NCBI GenBank assembly: GCA_037178625.1
Contig: CM074133.1
Location: forward strand, 124,001-188,000
Origin: Skeletonema tropicum
Lineage: Eukaryota > Bacillariophyta > Thalassiosirophyceae > Thalassiosirales > Thalassiosiraceae
Length of the DNA: 64,000 bases
Reading direction: 5' to 3'
The notes below the pieces were generated by a model. That model did not search any database and had not been told where the DNA came from. It saw only the letters and a list, made by a program, of their open reading frames with translations. The first letter of the stretch is position 1. Each line of letters starts with the position of its first letter. The translations under genes were made by a program, and so were the position numbers. Below, in pieces: positions 31,708 to 41,086 of this stretch.

Positions 31708-32088
31708 TGAAGAGAATAGAATGAGTTCAACATTGTATGTAGTATGTCATACGTCCCCTGAGACGAAACCACAGCCAGCATGCATATTTTGAAATGTGCT
31801 GTGTGTGGTCAAGCTCTTGTTATCTACATATACCTTTCAACATGAGTGTGCATGCTGCAGAATGCAGGAGCTGTTTGACATGGGGGGGGGGTGAAAAGAT
31901 GCAGAAGAAATGGTTTTTCTTTCGATAACAACTTCTTCAAGTTTGGAAGACGCATAGACACATTCTAATGTTAAAGTAGGGGGGGGGGAGTAATGTAATC
32001 ATAGTAGGAAGAAGTATATAACTCACGTTCTACTAAGTGATAACTTATCCAGTAGTTCGATACACGTAGCTTGCAGAGCGAAATAATA
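31708..32088. other. Sequence downstream of the sulfotransferase-like gene
   Basis: Two G-runs (31880 and 31981). The first 45 bp belong to the stretch repeated at 33625-33670. No gene is seen. Confidence 0.4.
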
Positions 32089-32407
32089 AGACTGGATGGG
32101 TCAATAAAATTCGGGCCAAACTATTTTAGACGGAAATAAGAAAGGCCGGACAGACGGGCCACTCACAAAAAGGGTACAAAAGAGCTACCGTTGGCGCAGC
32201 CCTATGCAAAATTTTATTCTATCAAATGCAACTATTTAGAAAGATATTTATTAGAGCTGTCCAACGATATATCGTTCATCGGCATCGCACAAAGGGTTCA
32301 TACTACATTCACGCACTACTCATTAGAGCTCTTTTTTGTGATTTGTGATTTTTTCGTCCGTCTAACGAGCCCCTTTATTTTTGGCCCGAATTTTATTGAC
32401 CCAGTCT
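32089..32407. mobile_element. TA-flanked MITE, 319 bp
   Basis: Begins AGACTGGATGGGTCAATAAA and ends TTTATTGACCCAGTCT, with a further GGGCCAAA/TTTGGCCC match inside, about 28 bp of inverted repeat with a 3-bp gap (ATG). TA at 32087-32088 and 32408-32409. No coding capacity. TA and the TIR suggest the Tc1/mariner superfamily. Confidence 0.8.
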
Positions 32408-32409
32408 TA

Positions 32410-33408
32410 AATCATGGAGGTTGATTTCAGCGGTCTCAAGGCCACCATCTTCAGTGGTTGCGAAGCGATTTCCACGAATCCACGGTTCGCGGAAGTATTT
32501 GTGACAATCCCAATATTGTCCAGTGAACATTCCCTTTCACAGATTTGAGTTACACTTCTAAAATTGTTTGTTTCTTCATTTGGTTGAGTTCGCGAGTGTG
32601 TCTTTAAGGACACACGTTTATTTCTTGGAGACAGGCAGAGAAGCCGACCGGCTTCGATGCGTCTACAAGAAATAAAAAGGGGCGTCAGAGTCAAGATCGT
32701 CCTCTAGATCAGGACGACCGGCTCTCTCAGCCCCGATCGCGTACTTAAGTTGGAAGGTTGATGTCGATGGCTTTTGTGCAAGAGCTTCGTCGTTTTTGAC
32801 TACGTGCTCTTGTTTGCGGCCATGGTCAACCTGTCGTTGATTTGGACGTAACCACCAGAGATAAGTCAATTGCAATCAACCCGTCATTGAGCCCACTTCA
32901 CCGCAAAGCGAGTAAAAATGAGCTCACCCCTAGGGGGGTTGGGGGGGTTGTGCCTGCGGCCATTCGCGGCTGCAGTCAACCCTTCATTGATGCGGACGTA
33001 ACTCTAGAAGTATGTGTCTTCTATGCTTTCGCAAATCGGTAAAGTAAGTAGTTGCCGTGTAGTTACAGAGGACAACCATACTCTGGCTTCGTTTGCTTTG
33101 CAGGTTGATGTATGTAACAGCTTTGTTTTGAGAGCTTCATCCTTTGACTACGTGCTCTCGTGCGGAACCCAAACCGCTGGACCTCTGCTCTGGGAGGTGG
33201 GTATGTTACGACATCGTTTGATCTTCAGGTCTGAACTACATTGTATCGCTTAGCTCATTTCTGCTGTGCGATGGTGTAGTTGGTGGATCTGAAGTGTTAA
33301 AGAGCAAAAGAGGAGAAGTAGTGTTAGTTCTGCAGCGTGAAACCAAATTTACGCCTACCTGTTTCACTTCAACTTCGTCCTTATTATTTGAGTACCAAGT
33401 CTCAAGAA
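32410..33408. other. Gene-free stretch with imperfect internal duplication
   Basis: The words GACTACGTGCTCTTGT and TTTGACTACGTGCTCTCG (about 32797 and 33148) and CGGCCATGGTCAACC / GCGGCTGCAGTCAACC (about 32818 and 32968) show an old, degraded duplication. It contains a C/G-rich run (CCCCTAGGGGGGTTGGGGGGG). No gene is supported. Confidence 0.4.
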
Positions 33409-33623
33409 TGAGAAAAGGCGTGGTAGCTGTCATTGTTCTAACGGTCGTAAGTTTTGTTGGCGTTTCGTGGGCGTGGGCCAGCGTACAAGGCATATCTTTT
33501 CCATCGGGGAGATCCAAAGTACTTAGCTACTGCCAGGCTAAGACATTTCACATGGAAGATGAATTATTTAGATGTTCCGACGAAGCTTTGTGGGTTACGA
33601 CGGAGGGGATCAAAGGCTGGTGA
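33409..33623 (+). CDS. Small chimeric ORF: signal peptide plus sulfotransferase tail
   Basis: ATG at 33409, 71 aa. The first 24 residues (MRKGVVAVIVLTVVSFVGVS, then WAWA) look like a good secretory signal peptide. A short linker leads into CQAKTFHMEDELFRCSDEAL and the end of the sulfotransferase-like C-terminus, copied from the same reading frame as at 31612-31707. Expression is unknown; it may be chance capture. If made, it would be a small secreted protein with two Cys. Confidence 0.35.
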
Positions 33624-33670
33624 TGAAAAGAATAGAATGAGTTCGACATTGTATGTAGTATGTCATACGT

Positions 33671-33812
33671 GTGAGCGAGCGAAGCGAGCGAACACTTCAA
33701 CTACTTCAACTGCAAGATGTAACCTATCCCAGTAGACAATATCTATTTTACTTTCGCCGAAGGATTATTGACGACAAATTAGTTGAAGTGTTCGCTCGCT
33801 TCGCTCGCTCAC
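33671..33812. mobile_element. Hairpin MITE with GTGAGCGAGCGAAGCGAGCG ends (copy 1)
   Basis: 142 bp with inverted repeats of about 33 bp, starting GTGAGCGAGCGAAGCGAGCG. Same element at 46755-46896 in the other arm and a part-copy at 40861-40955. No clear target duplication. Confidence 0.8.
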
Positions 33813-34061
33813 ATTAGACTTGAAAACTATCAGTAACGCTTTCTCGCTCTCTCGTGTTAAGTATTCATTTGTTTCGAATGGGCAACCTTCTCCGCCGCAC
33901 AACACCTTACAATGACAAAAGTAGAGTTATTCTATGCGTCATTGTTGATGCTGTTCATATACGATTGAACCGGGGAAAGAACAATTATATAGATATTAAA
34001 GTAATTCCTTCCACGAAAGTACCTCCCAGCATATGCATGTCATTACATAAAGATTTCTTAC

Positions 34062-35558
34062 TCAATTCATTGAAATACTGTTTTCAACTTCCCTCTCCTC
34101 ACGAACTCGGATCCTTTCTGTCAGTTCCAAAGCTTTCTCTTTGCTACCAACAAGCGTTGCAAATTGTGTCAACCACGTTCTAGTCCCCTCCTTCGCTGTA
34201 TATTGAGGTGTGGTATCATCTGAAACCCATCTCGGCTGGGAATTACGTTCCTTAAATAAGTCAAGCCCCCGCATACGGAAACTCTCCCAAGAGCCAATGT
34301 AGTGATGAACACGAAAAGACATTTTGAAGTTGTCTACAAAGGCTCTTCCTCCGGACAAGCACCCCTCGTGCAATCGATGCGGACTTGTTATCATACTTCC
34401 ATCGTAACGTGAGACGTCGATGATACTTTTTCCAGGTTGGGCATTGTCCAATGGAGTCCGGAAGTGATGTTGAAGTGTATGAAACAGCGTCGTATTGAAG
34501 GCTCCATCCACATCCATTTCGACCATATTCGTTGTACTCTCTCTAGACGAGAATAGATATCGTGCAAGGACGATACAATCATACATATCAAACTGTCGAT
34601 CAATATGTTTCTCAATATGCTCTGCCGCAGTTGCAGATTGATCAAGCTGTGTTCGAAAAGATTTCCTCAGTTGCTGCTTGACACAATTGAGAATCCTGCA
34701 ATGAAACCCGATATTATGGGGCTCCTCACAAGTTAAGTTGAACGCAGAACACGTCTCTTCACACTGACGGCGGTGTTCCATGGGATAGCCATTGAAATCA
34801 TTTTTCGTATAGCACCAGAGTGGTACCCCCTCTGACGAAGTTTCATCCAAGTAATTGAACGCAATGTATTCATCTGTGTCAATCACTGCAGTCCATGTTC
34901 GTTTCTCTCGTTTTAATTGATTGAGACATTTGCTGTAGAATACCTTTTGCCGATAGACAAGGCGATCTTGTGCATATGCCGGCAATGTCTCATTGGTTAT
35001 GCGAAAGTTCTTCTGTTCATGAGCCCTTGGTCCGTTTAGCCAGTAATCATCATCTGACCATACTGTTATATTCATTCCTATCGATTTGTATTGATCGAGT
35101 ATATACCTAGGATCAGTTTTGGAAGATGGATCCACGGCCACAATCACGCGTCGTAGTGGGAGCATTGTATAATGATAGGCGAGCCACTCTGGTAGTATGA
35201 TATTATTGTCTTTGATGAGAAGGCAAGCTGACCATGGCGCAAATTGCGTCGTTTGTTGATTATTATTATTAGGCAATGTTATTGGTTCCACTGCTGCTCG
35301 CTGTGCCGGTTCTGGTGCCGGTGTTGGGTTGAAATTATTGGTAGTGATGATATTTCTCCACAAATCATCAGCGGAAGTGGATCCATCTTGGGCTATGAAT
35401 TTGCTGAGCAGCAGATAATTCAACACAAGGCTGACGGCAGCGAGCCAATAGATTAGGAAGTAGCCCACTCTGCCTGCGTTGTTACGAAAGCAACAACAAC
35501 ATAACCCGCACAAGATCACCACGACGATGGTGTTCGGTCCGCCGAATTCCTTCATCAT
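34062..35558 (-). CDS. GT92-like glycosyltransferase, left-arm copy
   Basis: 498 aa from the ATG at 35558, the start kept in the other copy; a longer frame back to 35633 is not conserved because the right copy has TAG there. Type II layout: short cytosolic N-terminus, Cys-rich CGLCCCCFR, a TM segment (about 30-50), then a lumenal catalytic part. WSACLLIKDNNIILPEWLAY and the AVDPSSKTDP region are typical of the GT92/DUF23-type fold, and AVIDTDEYI is a DxD metal-binding candidate. Cys residues in the 270-310 region suggest disulfides. Likely acts in the Golgi on surface glycans; sugar donor and acceptor unknown. Confidence 0.75.
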   Translation of the reverse strand: MMKEFGGPNTIVVVILCGLCCCCFRNNAGRVGYFLIYWLAAVSLVLNYLLLSKFIAQDGSTSADDLWRNIITTNNFNPTPAPEPAQRAAVEPITLPNNNNQQTTQFAPWSACLLIKDNNIILPEWLAYHYTMLPLRRVIVAVDPSSKTDPRYILDQYKSIGMNITVWSDDDYWLNGPRAHEQKNFRITNETLPAYAQDRLVYRQKVFYSKCLNQLKREKRTWTAVIDTDEYIAFNYLDETSSEGVPLWCYTKNDFNGYPMEHRRQCEETCSAFNLTCEEPHNIGFHCRILNCVKQQLRKSFRTQLDQSATAAEHIEKHIDRQFDMYDCIVLARYLFSSRESTTNMVEMDVDGAFNTTLFHTLQHHFRTPLDNAQPGKSIIDVSRYDGSMITSPHRLHEGCLSGGRAFVDNFKMSFRVHHYIGSWESFRMRGLDLFKERNSQPRWVSDDTTPQYTAKEGTRTWLTQFATLVGSKEKALELTERIRVREEREVENSISMN

Positions 35559-35696
35559 TTTTGCACTATCCAGCAGACAATAGATCTCGCCAGCACAGGT
35601 GCGAGTGGGGATCACATTCATATTATTATGCATAGAGTAGAATGATAAGTAGTAGTAGCAGTGTCCTTTGTCCCTCTCTAGTGATGTGGGATGTGG

Positions 35697-35912
35697 CTAG
35701 GCGTATCGGGATAGTGGGCGCTTGGGCTTGCCCACAAAAGGGACTAATTTGACAGGAGGCTTGACGGGAGATTTTGGTTGATTTTGATTCGATATTCGGA
35801 GATTTTGACCGCATTTTAGCTCATTTTCACCTGATTTTCTGCAGATGTGGGCCCCACGTGGGCACCGCCCATAAGAGGGTATGAAAAGCGCCCACTATCC
35901 CGATACGCCTAG
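35697..35912. mobile_element. 216-bp TIR element absent from the other duplication arm
   Basis: Starts CTAGGCGTATCGGGATAGTG and ends with the reverse complement; TIR of about 26 bp. ATGTGG occurs at 35691-35696 and 35913-35918 (6-bp target duplication, 7 if the preceding G is counted). The right arm reads GATGTGGGATGTGGCTGC with no insertion, so it arrived after the duplication. Non-coding. Confidence 0.9.
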
Positions 35913-35918
35913 ATGTGG

Positions 35919-36356
35919 CTGCTCTAGAGAGAGATAGCTAATAGCTACGTAGGTCGGTGCGATATATTCTATAAGTATCTATCTAACCTACCGATTATCC
36001 ACTGCCAACTGCATACGCCACCTGATGGCTCCATCCACGGCGGTTCACGGCGATGGTTAGCGTCTATTTGACTTTTTTGAAAAAATCCAATGATGTGAGA
36101 TCAAACTATGACGAACTTGCTAATTTCGTCGACACATAGGCGTGAACCGCTGTACCGTGGTTGGCGGACAATTTAAGACGGTCATCTTTTGTACTACGAC
36201 AACCATTTTTCCGGCATCACTACAATACTTAGCTTCTCCTCGATCGAGTCTTCTGATAAGCCCAGACAGTCTCCGTTCCCGCCACCAAAACCTGGCCCGG
36301 GCCCATTTTTTAGAGACCTCCACCATGGCAGCCGCCTAACTAACCCGTAACTTTTA
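35919..36356. other. Flank between the GT92-like gene and the DDE transposon
   Basis: 35919-36188 belongs to the inverted duplication. 36240-36345 is a reverse-complement match of about 40503-40600 (both with GGCCCGGG and GCCATGGCAGCCGC), so this stretch was copied a third time, in inverted orientation, on the far side of the transposon. No gene. Confidence 0.5.
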
Positions 36357-39300
36357 CAGCTGTTTTCACGGATTTTCGGATAGCCGTTCAAGTTTCGAAT
36401 TCCTACGTATGTTAGGTACAAATGACGTAGTGAGTCTTATAAAAACCCATTGGGCCGATTTCTCCCAACTCACCCCTCAACAAGAGCCACTCCGCGCAAA
36501 AAGATGCCAACCATGGCCAAATTCCGGAGCGTACTACGCACAACAAGTTGGATATTTGCTCAACCAAAAGGATAAATTAACCTCTCTTGCATGTCTAGAT
36601 CCAAAATAGCCAATTAGGTTGACTAAAGATTGTAATCATGAACGATGGTAATACACTTTTTGAATACCTTTTCACACGGCTCATCAGTAAAAGTGACACT
36701 TATCGCGGCAGGTGGATTTGCGACCAGTCGTTGGTAGAGATATTGCACAGACACTATACGAATGTAGATAAAGACAATACCTTACGGAACAAACTCGTGC
36801 AGCGTCTGAACAAGGCAGCCGGACCTTTCAACAGCAGCAATGTACACAAGATATACCACAAAAATTTCACAACATCATGTCCATTCAATTCGTCATTACG
36901 CCGGATGGTGCACTATTACTACTTTGGAAAGGGAGAGAAAGTGCCCAACGAACCAATACGCGCAGCAGAGTTATTGTGCACAGAAATAGAACATATACAG
37001 AGTTACAGTGCAACTAATAATCGGCAGCGATCTTGCAACAAGCCGGAGCAAGTATCATTTCCCGACGATGGATGCGCTGGTAAGAAGAAGAACAAAAATA
37101 ATGAGAACAAACGTAAAGAAGCAACAAAATCATCAGCGGCTGCACCAATTACTCCTACTCCACAAAAAAGAACAAGGCGCTCGCAACGACTAGTTGAGCA
37201 GCAGCAGAGCCCTCTCGTGCCATTCGTCACCAACGTGGGTAGATTAGAGGATGAGAATAATCAAGTTGACGACGAAGATGAAGATGAAGACGACGACAAT
37301 AACAACAGCAGTGGCGATATAGACGGGGATAACAGCAGCAACAACCAGACTCCGAATATTATATGGCAGTCACCTGAAGCAGCAGCTCTCTTCGGATTTG
37401 ACGAAGGTGCCGATGTGTACAACGGACTAGTGCAATTGGTTGAATCACTTACACTGGTGGGGCAATCAGCAAATGGATACGAAGAAGCAGGCGTCATTGA
37501 CTTGCACGAAGATAGTAAATTGACAAAGCATGCCTTATTTGACTTACGCAATAAATGTTTATACCTCAGGGTTGCGTATTCAATAGCACTTGCCGAGTAT
37601 CGAGTTGGGTTTCCATTCCAAGCTTGTTGCGACAAAGCGGCAAGGCTGCTCAATGATTTAACACTGTTCAATGCAGCAACTGGTAGGACAATCATGAATT
37701 GGAACCGTATCTTCCGCGTTAATCATCAATTTCCAAACCCCAACCCCTACGTCGCCAATGGTATCAAACGAAAGCCTACACTATTTGAGGTATTTCCGAC
37801 AGCAGCAGTAGATGTGTCAAACTTCATACTTGACCATCTGGAACATTTCAGCGTTGAATTGCTGAGGGAACATTTTAACACAACAATGATAAAGCAACTA
37901 AATGAAGAGGTGAAAACCAACATCAACTTTACCGAAGACTCAGAAGAATTTCAACTGGTTGACAGATATCTCAAAAATCCACCATCATACTCAACGGTTG
38001 GGAGGTGGGTCGGATACCTTGGTTTCAAACGAGAGGTGTCAAAGAAATGCTACTACGTTGATGGCCATGAGTATGCCGAACAGATAGAGCATCGGTCTCG
38101 GTTAACAGACGAATATCTATCAGTGCTTGAACCACGATCTCATCGATGGGTTCATTTGTCACAGACCGAATTTGACGATTTGAAAACAGCGCTCGAAGAT
38201 GACAAAGATGGCGAGAAGGCGAAGGACATGTTAGATAAGGTTGCTTATAAGTTCAAGGGAGTTGATGAAAAAGTATACTTTGAGTTTCATGTGGACAAAC
38301 ACGTGCGTCTGCAGAAGATTGCAAACGATAAGTATGGAGCATTTGGAGGAAGAGTAAGCATAAGAAAGAAAGCTGAAGACAAACCTGTCATCATCTTTGG
38401 CCAGGATGAGGCTATTTTTAATGCTTTTCTGTCGCGGACTCACCAGTGGGTTGATCCGAATGGAAGGAGGGCAATTATGCCGAAGACTGTTGGTGCTGGT
38501 ATCATGATATCTGCGTTTCAATCGAGAGAATTGGGTTGGGGCATTCCTATCACCGAAGATCAGCTGAAGGAGATTAATGCTGCTAGAGCCAATCAAGAAT
38601 ACTTCGACAAGGCAGCGGCAATTGCCGTAAATGGTAACACAAAAAAGCAACCACTTGAATCGTCACCTGGGATTCTTAAGTTTGCATACGGGAAGAACGG
38701 GTACTGGACAGGGAACCACACGATCCTGCAAACGGAAGATATAATAGATTGCGTAAAAGTAATACTCGGAGATGAGTATGAATATGTCTTTCTTTTTGAT
38801 TCGAGCAGTGGTCATGCAAAGAAGCGTGTTGACGGTCTTGATGCAAAGGAAATGAACAAGAATTGGCACTCGACACCATCGCAAGCTAGGAACACCAAAA
38901 TTGAACGGCAGGAGGAATTTGTCGGGCCATACTACGATGCATCCAATCCAGCAATGGTGACTATCGGTCAAGAACAAACGATGAACTTCACCAGTGAAGA
39001 TGTCGGCCCATTTTGGCTGACAGCAGAGGAACGTGAAAGACGACGGCACGACCGAGAGGTTGAAATACCAGAAGACAAGAGGAAAGAGCGACATAAGGTG
39101 AAGAAAGAGCTGATATCGGAGCTGATGGACACCGAGTGGGGGAAAAAGGAAGGAGAAATAAGGTTATGGAAGATGACACATGCTGAGCTAGCAAAAATGG
39201 CGCAAGCGTCTAGTATCGATATCAAAATAACACCTACCACCAAAATGATATATGGATGGGAGGGCAAGGGTAAGGGACTTCTGCAGATTGCGTATGAACG

Positions 39301-40165
39301 TGGCTGGATCGATATAGCAACCTTCAGAAAGGGCAGCTACCAAGTGATGAAGTATGATGATGAGGGTAACTTGGTTCCTGAGCTTTCCCTCCGGCATTTG
39401 CTTGCAAACTGCACGGATTTTTTGTCTGAACAAAGCCAACTCGAATATGTTTGTGAATCTTTGGGAGTAAGAGCCTTGATTACAACAAAGTACCATGCTG
39501 AATACGCTGGTGAGGGTGTCGAATACTCTTGGGGATTCTCCAAAGCTCTCTACCGAAGACATCCATTAGCTCAAAAGAAAACGACTGCTGATTTCCTTGC
39601 ATTGGTCGACAAGTGTATTTCAAGAGAGGTTCTCACTGTGGATCTCATTCGTAAGTTCAGTGCCAGGGCAAGAGGTTACATGGAGACATATAAGATGTTG
39701 GAGATTGAGGCAAAGAATACCAAGGAGACAGAAGGTAATTCAAGTGAGGATGCACCCATTCCGCACAAGAGAATTGAAACGCTGAAGAAGGTTTTGAAAT
39801 GTCATCGTGCTGCTATTGACTTTGACAAATCTTTCATTATGAAAACTGTCTACGCAAAAGACTTTGATTTCAAGAATGATTTGCTCAAGAAGGAAGAGAA
39901 GCTCAACTTTAGTCTCAGAGTAAAACGAGAGAATACGAAGGTGGAAGCGACGGCAAAGAAGAAATAAACATAGGACAATGTTCATTTATGTCTCTTGGTG
40001 GAATATGGCATACGAGGCATTATTTACCATGGTCCGGTTGTTGTTCGCAATTGATAAAGACGGAACTTTTACGGGTAGAGTAGCTCCCCAGTTAAGGGGC
40101 TTTCAGTACGTTTGTACGTAGGAATAAAAATTCTGCGATTATCCGCCAAGATTTGCTAACAGCTG
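36357..40165 (+). mobile_element. Autonomous TA-flanked DDE transposon, 3.8 kb
   Basis: Flanked by TA (36355-36356 and 40166-40167). Starts CAGCTGTT and ends AACAGCTG. The imperfect inverted repeats extend about 60 bp and share CAGCTGTT, CGGATA and ATTCCTACGTA near the inner end. One long intact gene fills most of the element. TA and the protein family point to the Tc1/mariner (IS630) superfamily. No frame break is visible, so activity is possible. Confidence 0.8.
36638..39967 (+). CDS. DDE superfamily transposase, 1109 aa
   Basis: Complete frame from the ATG at 36638. N-terminal part: basic stretches resembling nuclear signals (KKKNKNNENKRK, KRTRRSQR), an acidic Asp/Glu/Asn run (about 205-235), then a DNA-binding-like region STVGRWVGYLGF...YYVDGHEY (about 455-485). 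Catalytic triad candidates: D590 in FGQDEAIFNAF, D721 in FLFDSSSGHAKK, E962 in EGVEYSWGF. The long gap between the second Asp and the Glu holds a charged insert. The words DGHEY, DEAIFNAF and the H-rich strand before YSWG resemble large DDE transposases known from fungi. Much longer than the classical mariner transposase (about 340 aa). Confidence 0.85.
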   Translation: MNDGNTLFEYLFTRLISKSDTYRGRWICDQSLVEILHRHYTNVDKDNTLRNKLVQRLNKAAGPFNSSNVHKIYHKNFTTSCPFNSSLRRMVHYYYFGKGEKVPNEPIRAAELLCTEIEHIQSYSATNNRQRSCNKPEQVSFPDDGCAGKKKNKNNENKRKEATKSSAAAPITPTPQKRTRRSQRLVEQQQSPLVPFVTNVGRLEDENNQVDDEDEDEDDDNNNSSGDIDGDNSSNNQTPNIIWQSPEAAALFGFDEGADVYNGLVQLVESLTLVGQSANGYEEAGVIDLHEDSKLTKHALFDLRNKCLYLRVAYSIALAEYRVGFPFQACCDKAARLLNDLTLFNAATGRTIMNWNRIFRVNHQFPNPNPYVANGIKRKPTLFEVFPTAAVDVSNFILDHLEHFSVELLREHFNTTMIKQLNEEVKTNINFTEDSEEFQLVDRYLKNPPSYSTVGRWVGYLGFKREVSKKCYYVDGHEYAEQIEHRSRLTDEYLSVLEPRSHRWVHLSQTEFDDLKTALEDDKDGEKAKDMLDKVAYKFKGVDEKVYFEFHVDKHVRLQKIANDKYGAFGGRVSIRKKAEDKPVIIFGQDEAIFNAFLSRTHQWVDPNGRRAIMPKTVGAGIMISAFQSRELGWGIPITEDQLKEINAARANQEYFDKAAAIAVNGNTKKQPLESSPGILKFAYGKNGYWTGNHTILQTEDIIDCVKVILGDEYEYVFLFDSSSGHAKKRVDGLDAKEMNKNWHSTPSQARNTKIERQEEFVGPYYDASNPAMVTIGQEQTMNFTSEDVGPFWLTAEERERRRHDREVEIPEDKRKERHKVKKELISELMDTEWGKKEGEIRLWKMTHAELAKMAQASSIDIKITPTTKMIYGWEGKGKGLLQIAYERGWIDIATFRKGSYQVMKYDDEGNLVPELSLRHLLANCTDFLSEQSQLEYVCESLGVRALITTKYHAEYAGEGVEYSWGFSKALYRRHPLAQKKTTADFLALVDKCISREVLTVDLIRKFSARARGYMETYKMLEIEAKNTKETEGNSSEDAPIPHKRIETLKKVLKCHRAAIDFDKSFIMKTVYAKDFDFKNDLLKKEEKLNFSLRVKRENTKVEATAKKK

Positions 40166-40215
40166 TATTTCTACTATAACAGAGATATATGCTAAACCAG
40201 TGATGAAGAACTTTA

Positions 40216-40432
40216 GAGTATGTTCAGTAGATTATATAGTATCCAAGAATCGTAGTAATATCTTATTTTCTCGCCGAGATATGCATTTTGGGGTTTACTA
40301 TGGGCATGTCTGCCAAATTTGTCCATCAATAAAGTTAGACAAACTCATAGTAAACCCCAAAATGCATATCTCGGCGAGAAAATAAGATATTACTACGATT
40401 CTTGGATACCATATGCTCTCCTAAACATACTC
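40216..40432. mobile_element. TA-flanked MITE with a perfect 64-bp hairpin
   Basis: 217 bp between TA dinucleotides at 40214-40215 and 40433-40434. Starts GAGTATGTT and ends AACATACTC. Inside, 40239-40302 and 40346-40409 are perfect 64-bp inverted repeats around a 43-bp loop. A transcript would form a long stem that could be processed to small RNA. Confidence 0.85.
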
Positions 40433-41086
40433 TACAGGTTAGTATCAATGGTTAAGTATATATCTTCTTCATAGTAAAAGTTATTGGAAATCATTTATGG
40501 GGGCTAGTCATGCGGCTGCCATGGCGGTGATCTCTAAAAAAATGGGGCCCGGGCCGGGTTTTTGAGGTCTGTCTGGGCTTATTACGGCGCTGGGGATGAC
40601 TTTCTACACTCCTCTCGAGTTGAGTACATTGACAAAGGATCGATATTTGGCTTTGAAACTACAACTAATCGATAGAGCTCGGTGAGGGCTATCTAGTGGT
40701 GGTCGAATCGTCTCAATCCGACGGGAACAAAAAGAGGTATCTATGGATTACTGTATTTGGATCATGTCGAACGGATGAGGCAGGAGGGGAACGGAACTGG
40801 AAGGAAGGATGCTTCCATTCGATATTGTAGAGCTGCTCGAGAGCTTTCCAAAACACCACTGTGAGCGAGCGAAGCAAACGGACACTTCAACTACTTCAAC
40901 TGCAAGATGTAACCTATCCCAGTAGACAATATCTTCTATTGGAGCGAGCGACCTTACTTCTCTCTATAATCAATATATTATGGACAAATATCAGATAAAG
41001 TGGTATTACTCTCATCCTACTTATATCTCCACCTCTCAATCCACAATACCCTGCTTCTCTTCATATTCTCACTCATCATATTCATA
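40433..41086. other. Gene-free stretch with a third copy of duplication flank
   Basis: About 40503-40600 is an inverted match to 36240-36345. About 40810-40860 resembles the far flank of the right arm (GAGCTGCTCGAGAGCTTTCC). 40861-40955 is a part-copy of the hairpin MITE. No gene is seen. Confidence 0.5.

Larger units (their letters stand above)
33527..36188. repeat. Left arm of a 2.4-kb inverted duplication
   Basis: Reverse complement of 44619-47060. It includes the sulfotransferase 3' end, a 142-bp hairpin MITE, the GT92-like gene and its upstream region to GACGGTCATCTT. Identity is very high over the gene. The left arm is longer because of a 222-bp insertion (element plus TSD) at 35697. 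Confidence 0.9.

Noticed and set aside
33671..33812. GAGCGAGCGAAGCGAGCG repeats as a CRISPR-like array or regulatory operator
   Set aside because: There are only two copies, in inverted orientation, and the whole unit recurs elsewhere as a hairpin element, so it is a MITE.
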